64,000 nucleotides of DNA from Salipiger sp. IMCC34102 (GTDB lineage: Bacteria; Pseudomonadota; Alphaproteobacteria; Rhodobacterales; Rhodobacteraceae): NCBI RefSeq assembly GCF_004145405.1, contig NZ_SELQ01000001.1:682001-746000 (forward strand), read 5' to 3'. Below are positions 52,878 through 61,347 of the stretch, piece after piece; position 1 is the first letter of the stretch, and each line of letters begins with the position of its first letter. Made by a program: the position numbers and the translations under genes. The notes beneath the pieces are model-generated. The model did no database searches. It was given only the letters and a program-made list of their open reading frames with translations, and was not told where the DNA came from.

Positions 52878-53657
52878 ATGAAGATCCTGATCCACCAGAC
52901 CAGGGCGCTTGCGACCGACTGCGCCGCCAGCCTGATCGCCGCGCGCCTGAACCGGCAACCGGACACGGTCCTGGGACTGGCCACGGGCGGCACGATGGAG
53001 ATGGTCTATGCCGACCTCATCGCGCGCCACCGGGCGGGGAAGGTCAGTTTCGCGCAGGCGACGTCGTTCAACCTCGACGAATATGTCGGGCTGGCGGGTA
53101 CGCATCGCTGTTCCTACCGGCATTACATGCGTGAAAAGCTGTTCGACCACGTGGACATGGATCCCGCGCGCGCCTTCCTTCCGCAAGGCGACGCGCCCGA
53201 TGCGGAGGTCGAGGCCGCGCGCTACGAGGCCGCGATCGCGGCGGCGGGCGACATCGGTCTGCAACTGCTGGGCCTTGGATTGAACGGGCACATCGGCTTC
53301 AACGAGCCCACGTCAAGCCTGTCGTCGCTCACCCGGATCAAGACGCTGACGCGCTCGACGCGGGAGGCCAACGCCCGCTTCTTCGATGATCCAAAGGACG
53401 TGCCACGGCTGGCGATCACCATGGGGATCGGAACGATCCTGCGCGCGCAGGAGGTCGTCCTGCTGGCCTATGGTGCCGAGAAGGCGGATGTCGTGGCCCG
53501 CATGATCGAGGGGCCGGTGGCGGCGGCTTGCCCTGCCTCGGCGCTGCAGATGCACCGCAAGGTGACGATTGTGCTGGACGAGGCCGCGGCGAGCGCACTG
53601 GAGTTGCGCGACTACTACGAACAGGTTCACCCGCGGGTGGAAAACGCCTCGAGCTGA
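52878..53657 (+). CDS. nagB: Glucosamine-6-phosphate deaminase
   Basis: A 259-residue NagB/6-phosphogluconolactonase-fold enzyme that converts glucosamine-6-phosphate to fructose-6-phosphate and ammonia in the cytoplasm. LATGGTMEMVY binds phosphate; FNLDEYVGL holds the catalytic Asp; GLGLNGHIGFNEP holds the ring-opening His and Glu. Start ATG 52878. The 3' end overlaps the convergent cutC gene by 31 bases. It fits an amino-sugar catabolic cluster with the GH20 hexosaminidase and RpiR regulator. Confidence 0.94.
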   Translation: MKILIHQTRALATDCAASLIAARLNRQPDTVLGLATGGTMEMVYADLIARHRAGKVSFAQATSFNLDEYVGLAGTHRCSYRHYMREKLFDHVDMDPARAFLPQGDAPDAEVEAARYEAAIAAAGDIGLQLLGLGLNGHIGFNEPTSSLSSLTRIKTLTRSTREANARFFDDPKDVPRLAITMGIGTILRAQEVVLLAYGAEKADVVARMIEGPVAAACPASALQMHRKVTIVLDEAAASALELRDYYEQVHPRVENASS

Positions 53658-54367
53658 TCCAGCGCGCGGCGCAGGGCTGCGACCGTATCGCGGTCGGTCG
53701 TCCGCGCGCCGGGGGGCTGGAAGCCGAAGTCCGCGACGCCCGGGTGGGATGGCGGCGGCGCGGGCAGGCTGCAGGAGGCGTGGACCTCCGTCAGGGTCAG
53801 GCGGCTTGCCAGCAGTGGAAGCGTGGCGACCGAGACGCCACCGCCCGGCATGACCGTCATTTCGGGGGCCGCGGCCTGCATCATCGCCAGCCGGTCGAGG
53901 CCTTGTGCGGCACTTCTCGCTCCGCCGGACGACAGCACCCGGCGGATGCCGAGCGCCTGGCACAGCGCCAGCGCCTCCGCCGGGTCGGGGGTAAGGTCGA
54001 TGGCGCGGTGCAGCGTGATGTCGAGACCTCGGGCCGCCTCGGCGAGCGATGCGAGCGTCACCGGATCGAGACGCCCGTCGGGCAGGGAGGCCCCCATGAC
54101 CACGCCGGAAAGGCCGGCGTCGCGCACGGCTGCGATCTCGGCCAGCATGGCGTCTCGTTCCTCCGCTGACCAGACGAAGTCGCCCGCGCGGGGGCGGATC
54201 ATTGCCATCACGGGCCTGCCGCACCGGGCGGCGAGGGCGATCAACCCCGCGCTGGGCGACAGCCCGCCGAGGCCCAGCGCCGCGCAGAGCTCCAGCCGGT
54301 CGGCCCCGCCGTCCACCGCGGCCGCGATCCCGGCGGGGTCGTCGACGCAGACTTCCAGCGCGATCAT
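53627..54367 (-). CDS. cutC: CutC-family protein
   Basis: A 246-residue TIM-barrel protein of the CutC family, originally tied to copper homeostasis though its real function is unsettled. GGADRLELCAALGLGGLSPS and VMAMIRPRAGDFVW are its conserved parts. The ATG at 54367 overlaps the MFS stop by 4 bases, so it belongs to the minus-strand operon. CutC genes are often found with amino-sugar genes, suggesting a metabolic rather than copper role here. Confidence 0.92.
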   Translation of the reverse strand: MIALEVCVDDPAGIAAAVDGGADRLELCAALGLGGLSPSAGLIALAARCGRPVMAMIRPRAGDFVWSAEERDAMLAEIAAVRDAGLSGVVMGASLPDGRLDPVTLASLAEAARGLDITLHRAIDLTPDPAEALALCQALGIRRVLSSGGARSAAQGLDRLAMMQAAAPEMTVMPGGGVSVATLPLLASRLTLTEVHASCSLPAPPPSHPGVADFGFQPPGARTTDRDTVAALRRALDQLEAFSTRG

Positions 54368-55572
54368 CCGGTGCGTCTTTCCAGCGCGAGCAGCAACGCC
54401 GCCCCGGCGACCCCGGCGATGCCGCCCAGAACCGATGCGGTGCCGTAGCCGCCCACCGCCGTGCCGAGCGCGAAGATCCCCGACCCCAGTGCCGCCCCGA
54501 GGAACATGTTCACCGCGATGAGCGAAGCCGACAGGCCCGGCCGGTTGGCGATCAGATCGAGCAGGTAGCTGATGGGCAGAGAGATGATCCCCGCTGCCGC
54601 GATGCCCGCGACGACGCTCGCCGCGTAGACGTGCCATGGGGCCGAAGCCATGGCGATCGCCGCGAGATAGACGAGATAGAGCAAAGCCGAGATGGCCAGC
54701 GCCGTCGTCAGGTGGATACGGCGCACGGCACTGGCCCAGGCGATCATGAAGATGACCTCGAGCACCGCGACGAGCCCCACCAGAAAGCCGATGTCGGAGG
54801 CCGCACCGTTCGCCCGCCCGGTCACGATCAACGGCAGGACGGTGGCGTTGACGGTCAGCACCTGCGTGATCAGCGCGATACCCGCGATGCGCAGGGTCAT
54901 GCCCCAGGACAGCACGCTGATCAAATCCGGCAGCATCGCCGGACGCGGGCCAGGGGCCTGCGCGGGCCCGGCCTTGGGTTCGGTGTCGGATTTCACGCCA
55001 AGCAGGATCGTCAGCACGCAGGCCAGCCCCACGAGGGCTGCGATCCCGTAGGCGTCGATCATGCTCTCCCGGCGGGCAAGGTAGAGGCCGACGATGCCGG
55101 GAACCAGCACCCAGGACAGCGAGATCATCATGCGCATCAGCGCGTTGGCTATGGCCGCCTCGTCCGGGGCGAAGTCGGAGGTCTGCGCGCGGACGTTGCC
55201 GAAAAGCAGCGAGTTCGTGGCATGGAACAGCGCCAGCGGCCCGATGAGCGCGATGGCGAAGGTCGCTTGCGACGGGTAGAGCCAGACCATGCCGTAGCCC
55301 ACGAAGCCGAAGCTCGCCATGACGATGAGCGGGGTGCGGTAGCTTTGCGCGCGATCCGACAGGTAGCCGGTTCCGACCGCGATCAGCACCTGGAACACGG
55401 CGCCGACCAGGGCCACCGCCGCGTAGGCGGCGTCGGACAGGCCCAACTCCCGGATGCCGATGACCGACTGGTAGGGCGAGGTGGCCGCCCCGGCGAACCC
55501 GTAGAGGAAGATCGCCGCCGCCGAGGCGCGCACGACCGCACGATCGCGCAGGATGGAGAGCCAGGCGTTCAC
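54364..55572 (-). CDS. MFS transporter (sugar-efflux-like)
   Basis: A 402-residue protein with about twelve helices and the MFS loop GYLSDRAQSYRTPL between helices two and three. It resembles the SetA/sugar efflux group in size and pattern, but direction of transport is not shown. It starts with GTG at 55572, three bases after the stop of the M81 gene, so the two are coupled. In this cluster it may import or export the amino sugar or peptide substrate. Confidence 0.88.
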   Translation of the reverse strand: MNAWLSILRDRAVVRASAAAIFLYGFAGAATSPYQSVIGIRELGLSDAAYAAVALVGAVFQVLIAVGTGYLSDRAQSYRTPLIVMASFGFVGYGMVWLYPSQATFAIALIGPLALFHATNSLLFGNVRAQTSDFAPDEAAIANALMRMMISLSWVLVPGIVGLYLARRESMIDAYGIAALVGLACVLTILLGVKSDTEPKAGPAQAPGPRPAMLPDLISVLSWGMTLRIAGIALITQVLTVNATVLPLIVTGRANGAASDIGFLVGLVAVLEVIFMIAWASAVRRIHLTTALAISALLYLVYLAAIAMASAPWHVYAASVVAGIAAAGIISLPISYLLDLIANRPGLSASLIAVNMFLGAALGSGIFALGTAVGGYGTASVLGGIAGVAGAALLLALERRTG

Positions 55573-55575
55573 GGA

Positions 55576-57009
55576 TCAGCCGGTGAACCGGGCGGAAACC
55601 TCGGCCTTCGGCGTGTAGTGCGCGCGGTCCTCGAAGGGCAGGGTGCCCTTGGCGCGCAACCGGTTGGGCAGGCGCGGAATGTCCTGGTTGATGACCCCGT
55701 CGGTCAGCGCCATCAGGCTGGGGTCGGCCAGCGGCGCAAGTTCGGGCGACAGGTAGCCGGATTTCACGACCAGCAGCGATACGGCCGCCGGGTCGAGCCC
55801 CAGGATCTCGAAGTCCGAGATGTTGTGATAGGGGCGCCGCCGCGCGGCCAGGACGAGGGTGATGCCGTCTATGCGCACGACCGTCTGCCGTTCCGCAGGG
55901 TCGGTGTCGTCAAGCAGTGTCACGACGCGGGCGGTCGTCTCGACCGTGACGCCGGCGGGGTCGAGCGTGCCGCCGATCTTCAAGGCCAGCGTCGCGCCTT
56001 CCCCGGCGGCGAAGCACTGCTCGACCGCCGCCCGGTCGGTGATCCCGGCCACCAGCGCATCTTGCCAACCGGCGGCGATCAGGGCGGCCAGCACGTCGCC
56101 GCGGTCGCCCACGCCACCGCCGGTCGGGTTGTCGCCGCTGTCGGCCAGGATCACGGGGCCTGTCGTGGCCTTGGCCGCGATGTCCAGCATCTCGTCCAGC
56201 GGGCCGGTGGTGGGGCCGAAGCGGAAGTCGTCCCGCGCGTCCCAGAAATCCTGCGCGATGCGTTCCCCGGCGCGGGTCGCCGCCTTCTTGTCCGTACCGG
56301 TCACGACGGCGCAGGCGGTGGCGCGCGGCTCGTCCGCCCAGACGTAGCCGATCATCAGATCTGTCCGCCAGACGTCGTCGCTTTCTAGCTTCGGAAGATC
56401 GGCGTAGAGCCTGCGGGCCGGTTCGTCCTCGGTCGAGGACCGTTCGCCGGGCAGAAGATGCGGGACCGGCACGCGGACGACGCCCGGACGGGTCCCGTCC
56501 TTCAGCGCGCGCGTCAGCATCTCGACGGAGGCGGTCATCGTCTCGGCGATGTCGATATGCGGGGCCGTGCGGTAGGCCGCGAAGATGTCGATCTGGTCGA
56601 CGATCTTTTGCGACACGTTGCCGTGCAGGTCGTAGCTGCAGGCGATCAGCATGTCCGGGCCGACCGCCTCGCGCACGGCGGCGATCCAGTCGCCCTCGGC
56701 GTCCCACATGCCGTCGACATGCATGGCCCCGTGCATCGCGAGGTAGACGGCATCGACCGGCTGGGCCGCGTCCAGCCGATCCAGGAACTCCGCCTTGAAG
56801 AGATCATAGGTCGACCGGGCAAGCGGCCCGCCCGCGACGGCGCGGGCATGAACCAGCGGTACGAAGTCGGCATCGAAGGCCTTGAGGAAGTCGAAGTGCG
56901 GGGACGCCGGCAACTCGTCCCCGCGGACGACGCGGAAATCCTCTGGTTGCATCAGGACGGGCGAATAGGTCGAGCATTCGGTATGAATGCCGCCGACGGC
57001 GATACGCAT
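55576..57009 (-). CDS. M81-family metallopeptidase (MlrC-like), copy 1
   Basis: A 477-residue MlrC/M81 protein with the usual N-terminal zinc domain and a C-terminal MlrC domain. VGGIHTECSTYS near the start, YLAMHGAMHVDGMWDAEGDW, and SYDLHGNVSQKI hold the conserved His/Asp residues of the metal site. MlrC hydrolyses peptides of cyclic toxin origin; most relatives are of unknown substrate. ATG 57009 is preferred over a GTG nine bases earlier. A second paralogue lies at 61348. Both may act on the same class of peptide or amide. Confidence 0.88.
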   Translation of the reverse strand: MRIAVGGIHTECSTYSPVLMQPEDFRVVRGDELPASPHFDFLKAFDADFVPLVHARAVAGGPLARSTYDLFKAEFLDRLDAAQPVDAVYLAMHGAMHVDGMWDAEGDWIAAVREAVGPDMLIACSYDLHGNVSQKIVDQIDIFAAYRTAPHIDIAETMTASVEMLTRALKDGTRPGVVRVPVPHLLPGERSSTEDEPARRLYADLPKLESDDVWRTDLMIGYVWADEPRATACAVVTGTDKKAATRAGERIAQDFWDARDDFRFGPTTGPLDEMLDIAAKATTGPVILADSGDNPTGGGVGDRGDVLAALIAAGWQDALVAGITDRAAVEQCFAAGEGATLALKIGGTLDPAGVTVETTARVVTLLDDTDPAERQTVVRIDGITLVLAARRRPYHNISDFEILGLDPAAVSLLVVKSGYLSPELAPLADPSLMALTDGVINQDIPRLPNRLRAKGTLPFEDRAHYTPKAEVSARFTG

Positions 57010-57025
57010 GGGGATCACTTTCGAA

Positions 57026-58927
57026 TCAAAGGGAGGGGTGCAGGCGGACCTGGCGCGCGAACCGCTGCCAGTCCTTGTGGTCCTTGTGGGTCCAGGCGGC
57101 CTCTGCCATCGCGCCGAGGCGCGGGAAGACGAGGTCGTTGAACCAGGCTTTGGTGGTGTAATGCTCGCACCAGATGCAGGCCTGGATCCCGCGCATCCGG
57201 TCGCGCAGGTCCTCGGGGAAATCGCCTTCCGCCTCGAAGGTGTAGCTTTGTTCGGGGGAGACCGATCCGGCCCAGCCCGCGCCGTTGTCCAGCCAGTCGT
57301 CGGATTGCACCATGTCGAGGTAGTAGGCCTGTCCGGGCGTCATCACGACGCCGTAGCCGTCCCGGGCAAGTTCGATCCCGACGGCGGGATTTTCCCAGGC
57401 CATGACGATCGTGTCCTCGGGCGGGACGCCGCCGCCGTGGGCGATCTCGTTCCAGCCGACCATGACCTTGCCGCGCGCGTCCAGCATCGCCTTGATCTTG
57501 TGCATGAACCAGCTTTGCAGCTCGAATGTGCCGTCGAGGTCTTCCTGCTCCATCAACTCGCGCGCGCGGGGCGAGCCGAGCCAGGCATTCGGCGCGACCT
57601 CGTCGCCGCCGATGTGGATGTAGCGCGACGGAAAGATCTCGACGATCTCGTCGAAGACCTTTTCCAGCATCTCGTAGACGGCCGGCATCGCCGGGTTCAG
57701 CGCGTTGTTGAAGAAGCCTTGGACGGAATAATAGGAATCGGGCTCCTCGTCGGGGTCCTTCAACTCGGGCATCGCGGCCAGTACGCAGATCGCGTGGCCC
57801 GGCGTCTCGATCTCGGGCATGACCTCGATGCCGAGGCTTGCGGCATGGGCCACGATGTCGCGCATTTCGCCTTGGGTGTAATACTGCCGTTTGGGCTCCG
57901 GGCCGTCGCCCAGTTGCGGCAGCATTTCGGACAACTCGGCCCCGCGGGTCGCGCCGGCGTCGGTCAGCTGGGGCAGGGCCTTGATCTCGGCCCGCCAGCC
58001 TTCGTCGTCGGTCAGGTGCCAATGGAAGATGTTCAGCTTCTGCCAGGCAAGGATATCGACCACCCGCGCGACGTCGTCGATCTGCCAGAAGTGGCGCGAG
58101 ACATCGAGGTGACAGCCGCGCCAGTCGTAGCGCGGCGCGTCGGTGATGTGACCCGTTGCGGGGAACTTGTAGTCGGGATCGCTGAAGGCGCCGTGCAGCA
58201 TCTGCGCCAGCGCGATCAGCCCGTAGCGGCGACCGGCCTCGCCCGCCGCGGTCAGCGTGACCGCGTCGCCGAAATCGAGCCGGTAGCCTTCGGCGGGCAG
58301 GCTTTCGTCGGTGGCGAAGCGCAGCGCGCGGCTGCCCGGCACGGTGGACAGCTGGAACAGCCGGCGGGCCTGCGGGAAAAGGCGGCCGTGCAGCGCATCG
58401 ACCGAGATCATCAGTCGCAGATCGGCGGTGGAGGCACCGGCCGCGTGCAGCAGCACGGGGGCCTCTCCCGGTTCGGCGTCGATCTCGTTGGGCCAGGGCA
58501 GAAGGGCGAAGGGGAGCGTCAGCCGCCCTTCGGGCAGGCGTGGCTGCGGCAGGACGGGGGTCATGCCCGCGTGGGTCAGATCGCCCACGACCACGTCATG
58601 ATGGGTGCCGTCAGAGGTGGTGATCCAGGCCGTCTTGGCCGCGTCGTTGCGATGGAACGGCGAGCGGTTCAACCCCTCGACCGAGAAGCTCCAGCTGTCG
58701 CCGCTGGCCAGCGGAGCGGCGTCCTCTGGGGCGAATTCGTGGAAGTTGGCGGCGCGCTTGTGGAAGGTAGCGCCGGTGATCTGATGCTCCGGCATGATGC
58801 GCGTGATCGAGGTCAGCGACAGCTTGAAGTCCGACAGCGGTTCGTCCGACAGGTTCGTCAGGGTGATCTGCCAGGTGCCTGCGGGGGCCGGGTCGGGCAG
58901 CCATGCGTTCTCGAGGAAATAGGTCAT
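57026..58927 (-). CDS. GH20 beta-N-acetylhexosaminidase, no signal peptide
   Basis: A 633-residue glycoside hydrolase of family 20 that releases terminal GlcNAc or GalNAc. It has an N-terminal beta-sandwich, the GH20b domain (about 150-265) and a TIM barrel beginning at YDWRGCHLDVSRHFW. The catalytic Asp442-Glu443 pair is in HIGGDEVAPNAW, the substrate-assisted mechanism signature. No signal peptide is seen, so it should act in the cytoplasm on an imported oligosaccharide. It lies 16 bases before the M81 gene and 12 bases after the SDR gene in the same operon. Confidence 0.93.
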   Translation of the reverse strand: MTYFLENAWLPDPAPAGTWQITLTNLSDEPLSDFKLSLTSITRIMPEHQITGATFHKRAANFHEFAPEDAAPLASGDSWSFSVEGLNRSPFHRNDAAKTAWITTSDGTHHDVVVGDLTHAGMTPVLPQPRLPEGRLTLPFALLPWPNEIDAEPGEAPVLLHAAGASTADLRLMISVDALHGRLFPQARRLFQLSTVPGSRALRFATDESLPAEGYRLDFGDAVTLTAAGEAGRRYGLIALAQMLHGAFSDPDYKFPATGHITDAPRYDWRGCHLDVSRHFWQIDDVARVVDILAWQKLNIFHWHLTDDEGWRAEIKALPQLTDAGATRGAELSEMLPQLGDGPEPKRQYYTQGEMRDIVAHAASLGIEVMPEIETPGHAICVLAAMPELKDPDEEPDSYYSVQGFFNNALNPAMPAVYEMLEKVFDEIVEIFPSRYIHIGGDEVAPNAWLGSPRARELMEQEDLDGTFELQSWFMHKIKAMLDARGKVMVGWNEIAHGGGVPPEDTIVMAWENPAVGIELARDGYGVVMTPGQAYYLDMVQSDDWLDNGAGWAGSVSPEQSYTFEAEGDFPEDLRDRMRGIQACIWCEHYTTKAWFNDLVFPRLGAMAEAAWTHKDHKDWQRFARQVRLHPSL

Positions 58928-58939
58928 CGGTCGGTCCTG

Positions 58940-59713
58940 TTATCGGTAATCGTCGGATTGGCTGAAGGTGGCGGCCAGGGCGGGGATGCCGGCCGTCAGG
59001 CCGCAATCCACGGGAAGGCAGGTGCCGGTGATCGCCGCGGCGATGTCGGAGGCGAGGAAACCCACCGCCTCGGCCACGTCCTCGGGGCGGACGATCCGGC
59101 CCAAGGCATAATGGGCCGCGGCCTCGTCGAAGACGCCCGGATTAGCCTCGGCGCGGGCTTCCCAGGCACGGGTGCGGACGGTGCCGGGGGCCACGGCATT
59201 GGCCCGGACGCCGAACTTTCCGTATTCCACCGCGATCAGGCGCGTCAGATGCATCATCCCGGCCTTGGCGGCGGAATAGGCCGGGTGGCCGAAGACCCCC
59301 ATCCCGTTGACCGAGGAGATGTTGACCACCGATCCGCGCACGGCGATCAACTGCTCGGCCACCGCCTTGAAGGTCAGGAAGCTCGCGTCGAGGTTCAGCG
59401 CCCGGTCCGCCTGCCAATCGTCCAGCGTCGTTGCCTGCAGGCTGACCGCCCGGGCGGCGCCTGCGTTGTTCACAAGCGTGCGAAGATCGCCCAGCCCCTT
59501 TGCGTGCGACGCCAGCGCCGCGCAGGAGGCGGCGTCGGTCACGTCCATCTCGAATGCGGTGCAGCCCGCGCCGATCTCGGTCGCGGCGGCCTCGGCTCCG
59601 GCGATGTCGCGGTCCGCAAGGACGACGCGGTCGTGCTCGCGCAGCAGGCGGCGCGCGATGGCCTGGCCGATATCACCGCTGCCGCCGGTGACGATGGCGA
59701 CTGTTTCTGCCAT
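58940..59713 (-). CDS. Short-chain dehydrogenase/reductase
   Basis: A 257-residue SDR with the nucleotide motif TGGSGDIG at residues 9-16, NNAGAA, and the catalytic Ser (NISSVNGMG) and YSAAK. It reduces or oxidises a hydroxyl or keto group using NAD(P). AAGGGA lies upstream of the ATG at 59713. In this cluster it may oxidise a sugar or a hydroxyl compound; the substrate is unknown. Confidence 0.92.
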   Translation of the reverse strand: MAETVAIVTGGSGDIGQAIARRLLREHDRVVLADRDIAGAEAAATEIGAGCTAFEMDVTDAASCAALASHAKGLGDLRTLVNNAGAARAVSLQATTLDDWQADRALNLDASFLTFKAVAEQLIAVRGSVVNISSVNGMGVFGHPAYSAAKAGMMHLTRLIAVEYGKFGVRANAVAPGTVRTRAWEARAEANPGVFDEAAAHYALGRIVRPEDVAEAVGFLASDIAAAITGTCLPVDCGLTAGIPALAATFSQSDDYR

Positions 59714-59743
59714 GTTCGAAGTTCCCTTGGCGGCGTTGTGAAA

Positions 59744-59777
59744 TCCCGCCGATGCGTCCGCCAACGCACCGGCGGGA
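59744..59777 (-). terminator. Hairpin after the RpiR gene
   Basis: 8-base stem TCCCGCCG / CGGCGGGA with an inner GCGT/ACGC stem, located between the RpiR stop and the SDR start. On the minus strand it is followed by TTTCACAAC. It may lower read-through from the regulator gene into the operon. Confidence 0.5.
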
Positions 59778-59782
59778 AGGGG

Positions 59783-60697
59783 TCAGTCGCCCAGCATCTG
59801 GCTGTCGTCACCTTCGTCGCGGTGGCGGATCAACTCTTCCTTGATGCCGCGCAGAAGGCGCGTGGACCGGGCCCGATCGGCGTAGGCGAAGAGGTTCGCG
59901 ATGATGTCCACCACCGCGAGCGATGCGAAGCGAGTGGATGTGGCGCGGAAGATGTTTTGCCCCTCGGGCAGGTTCACCGCGACGACGACGTCGGCCACTT
60001 CCGCCAGCGGAGAGCCGTCCTGCGTCAGCGCGATCGTCGGGATGCCGCGGCTGCGCAACAGATCGAAGGCGTGGACCAGTTCCTTGTTGCGCCCGGTGAA
60101 GGACGACCCAAAGACCACCGTCCCCGGTTCCGCCGAGGCGCAGAGCATCAGGTTCATCGATTGGTCGCTCGACGCGGTGATCCGCGCGCCCAGCCGGAAC
60201 AGGCGGTTCTGCATCTCGCTCGCGATCATCGAGGAATTGCCGCCAGAGCCGAAGGCGTAGATCATCTGCGCCCCCGTGAGCAGCGTCACGGCCTCCTCGA
60301 CGCGGGGCAGGTCGAGGGTGCGGTGCATCTCGAACAGGGCGTTCTGCGCCTTGGTGACGATGTCCTCGGCCACCTCTTCGGCGGTGTTGGTGACGGATTC
60401 GGGCTTGAGGTAGCGCAGGCCGACGTAAGGGCTCTTGGCCAGTTGCACCTTGAAGTCCGAGAACGAGGTGCAGCCCAGGCGGCGGCAGAATCGCGTCACG
60501 GTCGGCGGTGACACGCCCGCCCCCGAGGCGATGTCCGAGATCGAGGCCGTGGTCGCATAATGCACGTCCGCCAGCACGAAGGCCGCCAGCTTCTTTTCCA
60601 GCGTCGACAGCTTGCCGTCCTCGTCCGCAAGGCCCACGATCAGATCGGTGGCGCCGGGCAGCCCGGCGATGGGAGAGGTGTCTGGATCGTTGGTCAT
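59783..60697 (-). CDS. RpiR-family transcriptional regulator (HTH + SIS domain)
   Basis: A 304-residue regulator. The N-terminal HTH (about 50-85, with SISDIASGAGVSPPTVTRFCRRLG) binds DNA, and the C-terminal SIS domain (about 140-270, with IYAFGSGGNSSMIASE) binds a phosphosugar. RpiR/MurR/NagR-type proteins control amino-sugar genes, which fits the neighbours nagB and GH20. It diverges from the NTF2-like gene and sits beside an inverted box pair that is a likely operator. ATG 60697. Confidence 0.93.
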   Translation of the reverse strand: MTNDPDTSPIAGLPGATDLIVGLADEDGKLSTLEKKLAAFVLADVHYATTASISDIASGAGVSPPTVTRFCRRLGCTSFSDFKVQLAKSPYVGLRYLKPESVTNTAEEVAEDIVTKAQNALFEMHRTLDLPRVEEAVTLLTGAQMIYAFGSGGNSSMIASEMQNRLFRLGARITASSDQSMNLMLCASAEPGTVVFGSSFTGRNKELVHAFDLLRSRGIPTIALTQDGSPLAEVADVVVAVNLPEGQNIFRATSTRFASLAVVDIIANLFAYADRARSTRLLRGIKEELIRHRDEGDDSQMLGD

Positions 60698-60838
60698 GGG
60701 CTATCCTGTTGCAAGGCCCTGATCCGGGCCGCTCAAGAAATTCATTTTCGTCATTTTGCGGTATTGGGGCATATTCGACTGGATTTTTCCAGTGATTATA
60801 TCGCAAAGTCGAAATGAATTTCATAAGGCGATGAAAAC
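60698..60838. promoter_or_regulatory. Divergent RpiR control region with two inverted operator-like boxes
   Basis: 141 bases, AT-rich. GAAATTCATTTTCG (60737-60750) and CGAAATGAATTTC (60810-60822) are inverted copies of one another sharing the 11-mer GAAATTCATTT. Their centres are about 73 bases apart, close to seven helical turns. A perfect 14-base hairpin CTGGATTTTTCCAG (60779-60792) lies between them. RpiR-type binding to such a pair, possibly with looping, is a natural inference. Confidence 0.6.
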
Positions 60839-61345
60839 ATGACGGCACGAGACCCCTTCGAGAACCCCTTTGGTGCAGACGACCCCGACCGCGCCGCGAT
60901 CTGGGAGATGCTGGTCCCCCGCGATATCGACGCCTTCGTCTCGGCCGATTGGTCGGCGGTGGCGGATGATTTCATCACCGACAACTTCACGGCGATCAGC
61001 GGGCATTTCCAGTCCGACCCCGACGGTTTCGACATGGCCTACCCCGATCTGGAGGCCTACCGCGACGACTGGCTCAGACAGGCGCGGGACTTCGTCGACC
61101 AGCGCGACGCCGGGGTCTATGCAGGCGATCCCCGCCGCGGCATCTTCCACGCGACCCGGCTGGAGGAGATCGAGATTTCGGGCGAGGCGGCCCTGGTGCG
61201 CAAGAAGTTCGACGGCGCGCTGCCGCGGGCGGACGGCACCTCGGAGCGGATGAACTGGCAGACGCTCTACTGGTGCCGCAAGGTCGGCGGCCGGTGGAAG
61301 ATCGCGGGCTTCGTCGGCTACCTGCCGCACGTCCGGGACGCGTAA
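60839..61345 (+). CDS. NTF2/SnoaL-like protein
   Basis: A 168-residue protein of the NTF2-like cone fold, judged from length and pattern: an N-terminal helical half and a C-terminal curved sheet (IEISGEAALVRKKFDG, NWQTLYWCRKVGGRWKIAGFVGYLP). The family includes isomerases, hydrolases and non-catalytic binders, so no reaction is assigned. It is two bases before the second M81 gene, in an operon divergent from RpiR. Confidence 0.75.
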   Translation: MTARDPFENPFGADDPDRAAIWEMLVPRDIDAFVSADWSAVADDFITDNFTAISGHFQSDPDGFDMAYPDLEAYRDDWLRQARDFVDQRDAGVYAGDPRRGIFHATRLEEIEISGEAALVRKKFDGALPRADGTSERMNWQTLYWCRKVGGRWKIAGFVGYLPHVRDA

Positions 61346-61347
61346 GG

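Noticed and set aside
56987-60511. A 1174-codon open frame on the plus strand opposite the M81, GH20, SDR and RpiR genes
   Set aside because: It spans four recognisable minus-strand genes and shows no family features; a GC-driven shadow.
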